Positions 1-6,159 of a stretch of 19,558 bases of DNA are shown here, in pieces. The position numbers and the translations under genes are program-made. Where the stretch lies: the NCBI GenBank assembly GCA_028719205.1, contig JAQUKH010000039.1:1-19558 (forward strand), in the 5' to 3' direction. How positions within the stretch are numbered: position 1 is the stretch's first letter; each line of letters opens with the position of its first letter. The notes under the pieces were generated by a model. It made no database searches. It worked only from the letters and a program-made list of their open reading frames with translations, and had not been told where the DNA came from. The stretch comes from a bacterium (lineage in GTDB: Bacteria > JACRDZ01 > JAQUKH01).

Positions 1-1566
1 CGGCGGATCAAGAAAGGCCAGATAACCTCTTAGAATTAATCCGGTTTCATCTTCCTTGGAATACGCGGATTTTCGTTCCATTTTTTTATAGGCAAGCGCC
101 AAGACCCTGAATCCATCCGCGTGAAGATCCTCGTATTCCTGCCTTAAGTCATTAATAAGTACCTGATCCAAGGGATATATCTGTCCTTCAAGTTCAAATC
201 CGGTACAACGCTTGAAAATTTCTTCCGGTGCCCCTTTAGAGATGATTTTGTGGGTATCATCCGGCATTTCAACTACTACGGACATGATCCTGCGGGAGAA
301 ATCAAATGGAATTTCATCAATTTTGCTGTATTCAGGCATATTTAATTCTTCATGAACTTCTTTATGCTGGAGAATAGCACGGTCTAATACATTTTTTAAA
401 CCGGTTTGAAAATAACTGTTAAGGTATGCAAGAGACAGGACATCATCATCCTCATTTTTTACAACATCACAGTGCCTCTCAATAATGACTCGATCAAGAG
501 TAAGTGTGCCGGTCTTATCAGTACAGAGGATATCCATTGCCCCAAAATTTTGTATGGAGTGAAGGCGTTTCATGATGACTTTTTTCTTTGACATGGCTAT
601 AGCGCCCTTGGATAAACAAACAGTTACAATCATGGGAAGCATCTCAGGCGTAAGGCCTACTGCAACCGCCATGGCGAAGAAAAAAGCCTCTCTCCAATCG
701 TGTTTTGTCAACCCGTTTACTAAAAAAACTATCGGTACCATTACCAGCATGTAGCGGATCATTAACCAGGTAAATTTATTAATTCCCTTGTCAAAACTTG
801 TTTCTACCTGCTGGGTTACAATAGCGCCGGACATAGTGCCAAGGTAAGTTTTCAGGCCGGTAGTTATGATGACCGCGGTAGCAGTACCGCTTTCAACGCT
901 CGTACCAAGGAAACATATATTCTTTAGTTCCAGTGCCTGCCGTGTTTCGTTTTTTTCATTAACTTCTGATTTTTCAACCGGGAGAGATTCCCCTGTCAGG
1001 CTGGCTTGCGTTATAAACAAATCTTTGGAAGAAATAAGCCTTACATCTGCAGGTATCATATCTCCGGCGGCAAGTTTCACTAAATCACCGGGAACAAGTT
1101 CTTCCAGTTTCACTTCCCGCGGTTTACCGTCTCGAATCACCGTTGCGGTAACATTAATCATTTCTTTAAGTTTGGCTGCCGCCGTATCAGCGCGATATTC
1201 CTGGACAAAACGCAGAGTAACTCCTAAAACCACCATAGCCGCTACAACTACAGCGGCACGAATATCGCCGGTCAAAAAAGAAACTATTGCCAAAATCGTT
1301 AACAGGATTACCAGTGGATTTATCACAGCCTTACTGAGCAGATGGATCCATCCGTGCTGTTTCTCCTGGGCGACAACATTCGGGCCATGTTCCTCTAACC
1401 GTTGTTCTGCCTGTTCCTGGGTAAGGCCGTTAGGCGAGGCCTGCAATTTATTAAAGACATCGGGAATATCAGACTTTGCGGCTTCTAAAAGTAATGGCGA
1501 GACACTAATATTTGAATTTAATTTAACAGAATTTCCAAACCGAAAATATCGGTTAAAAATTGACAT
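1..1566 (-). CDS. mgtA: Magnesium-translocating P-type ATPase, MgtA type (N-terminal part, cut by window edge)
   Basis: A P-type ATPase that uses ATP to import Mg2+ across the inner membrane. The frame is open from ATG 1566 to base 1, giving 522 residues of a family usually near 900. Visible in order: a cation-ATPase N-terminal domain (about 25-75); membrane segments around 80-120; the actuator domain with TGES at 191-194; a membrane pair around 265-315 with LTPEMLP at 305-311; the phosphorylation motif DKTGTLT with Asp350; and part of the nucleotide-binding domain, including a KGAPEE motif. LTPEMLP preceding the phosphorylation site is typical of MgtA/MgtB rather than of Ca2+ or Na+/K+ pumps. 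A GGAG sits about 9 nt before the ATG. It is a single-gene unit as far as seen, with its own promoter at 1633-1672. The family assignment is firm; transport specificity is inferred from family motifs. Confidence 0.93.
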   Translation of the reverse strand, partial: MSIFNRYFRFGNSVKLNSNISVSPLLLEAAKSDIPDVFNKLQASPNGLTQEQAEQRLEEHGPNVVAQEKQHGWIHLLSKAVINPLVILLTILAIVSFLTGDIRAAVVVAAMVVLGVTLRFVQEYRADTAAAKLKEMINVTATVIRDGKPREVKLEELVPGDLVKLAAGDMIPADVRLISSKDLFITQASLTGESLPVEKSEVNEKNETRQALELKNICFLGTSVESGTATAVIITTGLKTYLGTMSGAIVTQQVETSFDKGINKFTWLMIRYMLVMVPIVFLVNGLTKHDWREAFFFAMAVAVGLTPEMLPMIVTVCLSKGAIAMSKKKVIMKRLHSIQNFGAMDILCTDKTGTLTLDRVIIERHCDVVKNEDDDVLSLAYLNSYFQTGLKNVLDRAILQHKEVHEELNMPEYSKIDEIPFDFSRRIMSVVVEMPDDTHKIISKGAPEEIFKRCTGFELEGQIYPLDQVLINDLRQEYEDLHADGFRVLALAYKKMERKSAYSKEDETGLILRGYLAFLDPP

Positions 1567-1632
1567 TAGGCAATCTCCAGGGATGATACTAATTCAGATC
1601 AATCTTGAATAAGAAAGATCAATTTTTTTTGT

Positions 1633-1672
1633 ATTATAGACCACAATAATTAATTGTCAATATATTTGTCAA
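1633..1672 (-). promoter_or_regulatory. Sigma70-type promoter of mgtA with doubled -35 hexamer and overlapping dyad
   Basis: On the minus strand, TTGACA (1660-1655), a 16-bp spacer and TATAAT (1638-1633) form a near-consensus promoter pointing at mgtA. A second TTGACA lies 12 bp further upstream (1672-1667). The near-palindrome ACAATAATTAATTGT (1643-1657, one mismatched pair) covers most of the spacer and part of the -35, so a repressor could sit there. The predicted leader is about 60 nt, too short for a standard M-box Mg2+ riboswitch. Confidence 0.75.
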
Positions 1673-1743
1673 TTATAATCGTTTAAAAGTATTTGTATCG
1701 GTATTAACGGTAAAAAAGGCAGGAAGATGCTCCGTTATTTACA

Positions 1744-2619
1744 TTATTTTTCATTATTGTCAAACCTTTTAAATACAAACCATTGTTCAGGGTATTTTAA
1801 AATAAAACCTTCCAGTATCTTTGCCAATTTTTGCGCGTTAAACTGAATATCCTTTTTATAATTACCGGTCTTTTCCATCTTCAACAACGGCGATACCAAA
1901 ATTCTATATCCTGAACCGCTTTTAATACAAACCGCGGGAATAACAGGAATATCATATTTTAAAGCTAAAACCACAGCCCCCGCCGGCAAACCATAATTTA
2001 CACCTAAAAAATCAACTAAAACTACCTGGCTGTCATAACTAATATCCCCTAAAATGGCAATATTTTTTTTCTCTCTAATTGCCGAAATCAGGGCTTTAAA
2101 ATCCCTGCGGTCAACGATCCCGAATTTATGCTTTAATCTTATATTATTAAAGAACTCAGAAACATTTTTGTCCGGATGTCTTTCATAAACCGCCGTAAAA
2201 TCGTATCCCCTATATGTTAAGAAAGCCCCGCCCAATTCCCAATTCCCCATGTGGAGCGTAACTATGATCGTTCCTTTATCTTTTATTTCATCTAAATTTT
2301 CAACGCCGTGTATGTCTAAAAATAATTTATTTATTTCTTCCTGAGGCAATACATCTAAACAGACAAGGTCTATCAAATATCCCGCAAAATTGCGAAAAAC
2401 CTGTTTAGCCTTATTATTTATATCAACCCTTTCCCCTTTTAACCCGTAAATTTTATTAAGGTTATAATGAACATTTTTTCTTATATCAGTCGGAAAAATG
2501 TAAAATATATCGGATAATAAATACGCGACAGCGTAATTAAATTTTACCGGAAAATAACGCGCGAAGAATTTAATTGCTTTATAAAATAAATATGTCTCGT
2601 TAATAAGATGTTTTCTCCA
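1744..2619 (-). CDS. Lysophospholipid / lipid A acyltransferase (LpxL/HtrB family), start codon missing or frameshifted
   Basis: A membrane-associated acyltransferase that adds a fatty acyl chain to a lipid A precursor or a related lipid. The catalytic motif HMGNWE (H-x4-E) is present, followed by family blocks around YERHPDK, the IAILGD segment and the GLPAGAV segment. The frame is open for 291 codons back to a TAG at 2620-2622, and that matches the usual length near 290-300. The segment upstream of residue 82 (FFARYFPVKFNYAVAYLL and following) looks like a genuine N-terminus of this family. The only conventional start in frame is TTG at 2376, which would remove about 80 conserved-looking residues. 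A GTG at 2620-2618, out of frame by one base, would join the frame if the A run at 2614-2611 were one base shorter. An AUU start at 2604, 10 nt after GGAG, is the alternative. It follows the DUF4139 gene by about 65 bp. Function is firm at family level, the start is unresolved. Confidence 0.82.
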   Translation of the reverse strand, partial: WRKHLINETYLFYKAIKFFARYFPVKFNYAVAYLLSDIFYIFPTDIRKNVHYNLNKIYGLKGERVDINNKAKQVFRNFAGYLIDLVCLDVLPQEEINKLFLDIHGVENLDEIKDKGTIIVTLHMGNWELGGAFLTYRGYDFTAVYERHPDKNVSEFFNNIRLKHKFGIVDRRDFKALISAIREKKNIAILGDISYDSQVVLVDFLGVNYGLPAGAVVLALKYDIPVIPAVCIKSGSGYRILVSPLLKMEKTGNYKKDIQFNAQKLAKILEGFILKYPEQWFVFKRFDNNEK

Positions 2620-2660
2620 CTAACAAGGATGTATATAGTTCCCTGGTTTTCTTAAGACAA

Positions 2661-2673
2661 GGGGTCATGCCCC
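2661..2673. repeat. Short GC palindrome (GGGG-N5-CCCC) in an intergenic gap
   Basis: GGGGTCATGCCCC lies 11 bp past the stop of the DUF4139 gene in an otherwise AT-rich gap. It could fold into a 4-5 bp hairpin on either strand. There is no following U tract on the minus strand, so it is not a convincing intrinsic terminator. It resembles the small interspersed palindromes seen elsewhere in this window. Confidence 0.4.
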
Positions 2674-2684
2674 ATTGCTCTTCT

Positions 2685-4064
2685 TCAGAATTTTCTTCTA
2701 ATGGTGTAAGTTAAATTTTCATCTTTACCTGAAGGGGCTTTGACTGTAAAAACAACTGTTCCGGCATCTTTTAAAGTATACTTTTGGTTGCTTTCAGTGA
2801 TTTCCCAAATACCGTAAAAGTGTTCTTCTACCTCAATTGAAACCTTTTCATCTTTGGAATTATGAATTATTATCTCGATCTGTTCATCCTGAACCTTTTC
2901 ACTGACCTTTTTCTGCGAAATAACCTTTCTTTCCGCTTTCAGATCAAACGCGAACCCGCTTTTCACTTCAACCTTTTCATCTATAGGTGTATTTATTATC
3001 ATATCTTCGCCCAAAAATTCCAGGCTGTCATCTTTCGAGTTTTTATATATCCTGACTTTTCCTCCCGGCGAAGGCTGATTTATCCCGCTTTCTTTGTCAT
3101 TTGTAAATCTGATACCCATCGCGACCTTCTCATTCGTTTTTTGGAAATCAATTTTATAAAACTTTTCTATCGCGACATCACGGGAATTAAAAAGGCTTAT
3201 CTGTTTAATGCTTTTATTTTTCAATGTTACCGGCTGGTCTAATGAATATAAATAATAATCAGATAAGGGCTCTTCTTCAAATTTCGACATACCGTCAACC
3301 GATGCGCCTCTCATTTGCGCCCTCATCAGCACCGGCTCAGATCTCTGGCCGGCAAGATTAATATCTCCGGCTACCAACTTAAGTTTAGCTTCGTAAAAAT
3401 CCATTCCGCTCTGATTATCCACTGAAACAAAACATGCCAGCCTGATAACTTTATCATCCTTGTCCAATATCGCCGTGTATTCACTATGCCAGTTTATCCC
3501 TCTGGTTAAATAAGAAATCTCCGTTATCTGATTTCCTTCTTCTTCACTGAAAATATTCCATAACAAACCCGGTTTTAACTGCAATTCTTTAGGTATGTTT
3601 GGAAAACGGATCTCTTTCAAATTCCCTCTTTTTATCAATTGCAGCGAACCAAGAGGAATATTTTCAGATAAAATAATATATTCCGGATCATAATTCAGCA
3701 AGGTCCCGGAATACAGGTCCCCGCTTTCATTAATAAGCTGTATAGTCTCACCCTTAAAGCTTTCCAAAATCGCGGAAGTATTTTCAATATTATATTCATA
3801 ATTTTGTTCCACGAGAAAACATTTATCTGGAGAGCTTACTGACCTGAAAAATACGCTGTTCGGATCGATCATATAAGGAATCTGATCAAAATTAATTTTA
3901 TTCACGCCCTTTTTAAAATTAAAAAATCTTTTTTCCTTAACTAAAGAAATATTTTTATTGTAAATAGTCAGATTTATATCCCTTTTTTCTTCAGATTTCA
4001 CCAAAGCGTTATTATTATTGTTTAATAACAGAATAAAACCGATAATAAAAAATATTTTTTTCAT
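2685..4064 (-). CDS. Secreted DUF4139-domain protein
   Basis: A 459-residue protein of unknown function with an N-terminal signal sequence: MKK, a hydrophobic stretch (residues 4-14), then a run of five Asn before ALVKSEEK. No lipobox is visible, so export to the periplasm or surface is inferred. The body matches the DUF4139 family, with the block around YLTRGINWHSEY, then a VSVDNQSG segment, and beta-rich repeats to a C-terminus ending YTIRRKF. I chose ATG 4064 because it follows GAGGTGAAA and begins the signal peptide; a GTG at 4118 would prepend 18 residues overlapping the upstream gene. It sits between a sugar nucleotidyltransferase (38 bp upstream) and a lipid acyltransferase, which suggests an envelope role. 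No enzymatic motif is recognised. Confidence 0.75.
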   Translation of the reverse strand: MKKIFFIIGFILLLNNNNNALVKSEEKRDINLTIYNKNISLVKEKRFFNFKKGVNKINFDQIPYMIDPNSVFFRSVSSPDKCFLVEQNYEYNIENTSAILESFKGETIQLINESGDLYSGTLLNYDPEYIILSENIPLGSLQLIKRGNLKEIRFPNIPKELQLKPGLLWNIFSEEEGNQITEISYLTRGINWHSEYTAILDKDDKVIRLACFVSVDNQSGMDFYEAKLKLVAGDINLAGQRSEPVLMRAQMRGASVDGMSKFEEEPLSDYYLYSLDQPVTLKNKSIKQISLFNSRDVAIEKFYKIDFQKTNEKVAMGIRFTNDKESGINQPSPGGKVRIYKNSKDDSLEFLGEDMIINTPIDEKVEVKSGFAFDLKAERKVISQKKVSEKVQDEQIEIIIHNSKDEKVSIEVEEHFYGIWEITESNQKYTLKDAGTVVFTVKAPSGKDENLTYTIRRKF

Positions 4065-4102
4065 TTTCACCTCAAAAATATTTGTAATTCCAAAATCCAA
4101 TT

Positions 4103-5143
4103 TTAGACTTTGGGGCACCCGTTTTCCTCATCAACTCCGCGCAGATTGATCTCTGAGGAATCTCCCAGATTGATCTGGTTCTTCCATCCATTAAACACTG
4201 CCCTGTAACCTATCAGAGAAGAGGACAAAACCATATTACTGACTTTTGCCCCTTTATGTATAATACTATTTTGAATAATTACGTTCTCTAATTTAGCTTC
4301 ATCCCCTATAGAAACATATGGGCCTATTACCGAGTTAATGATCAATGCTGTAGGAGAAATATAAACAGGCGGACAAATAGTGGATCCTGAAATAACTTTT
4401 GGTTTATTATGATATTTCCCCAGCAGAAACTTATTTGTGCTTAACAGTGTCTCCGGTTTGCCGCAATCATACCAGCCGTCAATTTCTTCCGCGTAAAATT
4501 TTTCCCCTTTTCTGATCATTGATTCTAAAGCATCCGTCAACTGGATTTCTCCCTTGGTAGTTTTATTATTTTTTATATTTGTTTCAAGGCTCCTGAAAAG
4601 ACTTTCGCTGTTTTTAATATAATAAACCCCGACAATTGCCAAATTTGTCGGCGGATTTTCCGGTTTTTCAAGCAAATGGGATATATATCCGTTTTTTATC
4701 TCAACGACACCGAATCTTCTTGGATCTTTTACTTCCTTAACTCCTATCCAGCTTTCCCCCCGCGAAAAAGCCTTTTTAAAATTTATATCAAGGATAGTGT
4801 CACCCAATAAAATAAAAACAGGACCTTTAACTTTATTTCTCGCCAGATAAACAGCATGCCCCAAGCCTTTCAATTCATTCTGAGGCACATATTCTATATC
4901 AAGTGTTTTATATTCTTTCTCAATATAGTTATAAATATGTTCTCTCATTTGCCCAACAACCAGAACAATTTTCTTTATACCTAATTTTTTAATATTATCA
5001 AGCACATGCCCTAGTATCGGCTTGTCCGCGACCCTTAATAAAACCTTCGGAAGAGTATGTGTATGGGGTTTTAATCTTGTCCCCATCCCCGCGATAGGCA
5101 CCACAGCAGTCACATTAGATAAATCAATCTTTTGTTTTGCCAT
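4103..5143 (-). CDS. Sugar-1-phosphate nucleotidyltransferase with C-terminal left-handed beta-helix
   Basis: A cytoplasmic nucleotidyltransferase that couples a sugar 1-phosphate (probably glucose 1-phosphate) to UTP or dTTP, giving an NDP-sugar for polysaccharide or LPS synthesis. Visible parts: the nucleotide-binding signature GMGTRLKP (19-26) with Lys33 in LPKVLL, the metal-binding LLGDTILD (Asp115), the LEKPENPP loop near 158-165, and GWYDCG (223-228). Residues from about 250 to 335 form hexapeptide-like repeats (ISPTALIINSVIGP, IQNSIIHKGAKV), as in the long RmlA2/StrD or GlmU-like proteins. There is no sign of acetyltransferase active-site residues. ATG 5143 follows AAAAGGAG by about 9 nt. 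It begins a run with the DUF4139 and acyltransferase genes. Substrate is inferred and not fixed by the sequence. Confidence 0.85.
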   Translation of the reverse strand: MAKQKIDLSNVTAVVPIAGMGTRLKPHTHTLPKVLLRVADKPILGHVLDNIKKLGIKKIVLVVGQMREHIYNYIEKEYKTLDIEYVPQNELKGLGHAVYLARNKVKGPVFILLGDTILDINFKKAFSRGESWIGVKEVKDPRRFGVVEIKNGYISHLLEKPENPPTNLAIVGVYYIKNSESLFRSLETNIKNNKTTKGEIQLTDALESMIRKGEKFYAEEIDGWYDCGKPETLLSTNKFLLGKYHNKPKVISGSTICPPVYISPTALIINSVIGPYVSIGDEAKLENVIIQNSIIHKGAKVSNMVLSSSLIGYRAVFNGWKNQINLGDSSEINLRGVDEENGCPKV

Positions 5144-5179
5144 ACAGTTCTACTCCTTTTTATTAAATTAAATAGTATT

Positions 5180-5185
5180 ATTATA
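5180..5185 (-). promoter_or_regulatory. Possible -10 box for the nucleotidyltransferase operon
   Basis: TATAAT on the minus strand would start transcription about 30 nt before the ATG at 5143. No good -35 is found at 16-18 bp, only AT-rich sequence, so this is a weak call. Confidence 0.35.
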
Positions 5186-5241
5186 TCCTAATTTTTAAAA
5201 TTTTATGTATATTTTTTAATGATTTTGCAAATAAAATAGAG

Positions 5242-5247
5242 TATAAT
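5242..5247 (+). promoter_or_regulatory. Possible -10 box for yajQ
   Basis: TATAAT lies about 40 nt before the yajQ ATG in the divergent intergenic region. The expected -35 position has no clear match. It faces away from the other -10 candidate, as a divergent pair would. Confidence 0.4.
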
Positions 5248-5286
5248 TTAAAAAGTTCCGGGGCCCTATTCAAGAAAGGATCAATT

Positions 5287-5781
5287 ATGGCAAATTTTTC
5301 TTTCGATATAGTTTCAGAAATAAATATGCAGGAGGCTGACAACGCGATAAATCAGGCGCAAAAAGAACTTGCTACACGGTATGATTTTAAAGGCAGTAAG
5401 TCTTCTATCGAATTTAAACGTGAAGAGAAGAAAATAATCTTAGTAGCAGATGATGATTTTAAACTGCGGTCATTAACGGATATTTTAGATAGCAAAATGA
5501 TCAAGCGCGGGATCTCACCAAAATTCTTGAATTATAAAACCGCTGAAAAAGCGTTTGAGGGAACACTTAAGCAGATAGTAGAAATATCAAACGGCATTGA
5601 CCGCGAAAAGGCGAAAGACCTGGTTAAAATAATTAAAGACACAAAACTAAAAGTCCAGACCCAGATCGAAGGCGAAAAATTAAGGATAATCGGCGCTAAA
5701 AAAGACGACCTGCAGGCAGTCATGGCACATCTAAAAACAATTAACTTTCCTCTGCCGCTCACTTTCTGCAATTATAGATAA
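5287..5781 (+). CDS. yajQ: YajQ-family nucleotide-binding protein (UPF0234/DUF520)
   Basis: A 164-residue cytoplasmic protein of the YajQ family, the usual length. YajQ proteins have two ferredoxin-like RNP folds, bind nucleic acid or nucleotides, and in Xanthomonas bind cyclic di-GMP. The N-terminus (FSFDIVSEINMQEADNAINQ), the following TRYDFKGSKSSIEF block, the GISPKFLNYK segment and the C-terminal half (VKIIKDTKLKVQTQIEGEKLR is the core, continuing through GAKKDDLQAV) are all typical. AAAGGA sits 7 nt before the ATG. It is the only plus-strand gene here and is monocistronic: the next gene downstream converges on it with a 30-bp gap. Whether this member binds cyclic di-GMP cannot be told from the sequence. 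Confidence 0.93.
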   Translation: MANFSFDIVSEINMQEADNAINQAQKELATRYDFKGSKSSIEFKREEKKIILVADDDFKLRSLTDILDSKMIKRGISPKFLNYKTAEKAFEGTLKQIVEISNGIDREKAKDLVKIIKDTKLKVQTQIEGEKLRIIGAKKDDLQAVMAHLKTINFPLPLTFCNYR

Positions 5782-5811
5782 CTGCGAGCTGTCTTACATA
5801 TCCCAAATTTG

Positions 5812-6123
5812 TTATTTCTGCGGCCTGTTATTTTTAACGTATCTCCCGAATCCAAACACACTATATTCAACGCCATACTCCTTTTTCAACTCCTTAAAGA
5901 AATCGCATTTAAAACAATCTTTTTCTTTATGTTTTTTGCTCCCCTGAATGACTCCACCGCAAAAAGTACCATCAATAAAAGCGCATCCCCTGCCGCCATT
6001 TTTACCATCACAAAAACCATCAGCTTCAGTTGCACTTGCAGCAGGACAAACACCTAACTCTCTGACTTTCACACCGTCGACCTCACGTCCGCATTTTTTG
6101 AATTCCCAGCAATTTTTAGTCAT
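5812..6123 (-). CDS. Two-CW-type Cys-rich small protein
   Basis: A 103-residue protein of unknown function. It has eight cysteines (5, 11, 26, 38, 47, 55, 70, 73) and opens with NCWEFKKCGRE, the Cys-Trp signature of the small two-CW proteins found alone or joined to signalling proteins in anaerobic Gram-negatives. A second motif, DCFKCDFFKELKKEYG, carries a CxxC. The spacing suggests bound metal or an Fe-S cluster, but that is inference. There is no signal peptide. It begins 36 bp after the valS stop and is probably co-transcribed with it, and it converges on yajQ. A short AAGGA-like site lies about 10 nt before the ATG. The gene is well supported by composition; function is unknown. Confidence 0.75.
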   Translation of the reverse strand: MTKNCWEFKKCGREVDGVKVRELGVCPAASATEADGFCDGKNGGRGCAFIDGTFCGGVIQGSKKHKEKDCFKCDFFKELKKEYGVEYSVFGFGRYVKNNRPQK

Positions 6124-6159
6124 TTAATTTTTTTCCTTTTAGTTGTTTTATCGGAATTT

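Noticed and set aside
866-1612. A 248-codon open frame on the plus strand
   Set aside because: It lies antisense to the well-supported mgtA gene, has a Ser/Thr-rich composition typical of a shadow frame, and matches no family.
1567-1632. M-box Mg2+ riboswitch upstream of mgtA
   Set aside because: The leader between the promoter and ATG is about 60 nt and lacks the long helical arrangement needed.
1705-1737. Terminator after the acyltransferase gene (TAACGG...CCGTTA)
   Set aside because: The stem is 6 bp with a 21-nt loop, and no U tract follows the 3' arm, so it is not convincing.
4065-4118. GTG start at 4118 for the DUF4139 gene
   Set aside because: It would place 18 residues before a good signal peptide and overlap the upstream gene; ATG 4064 has a clear ribosome-binding site.
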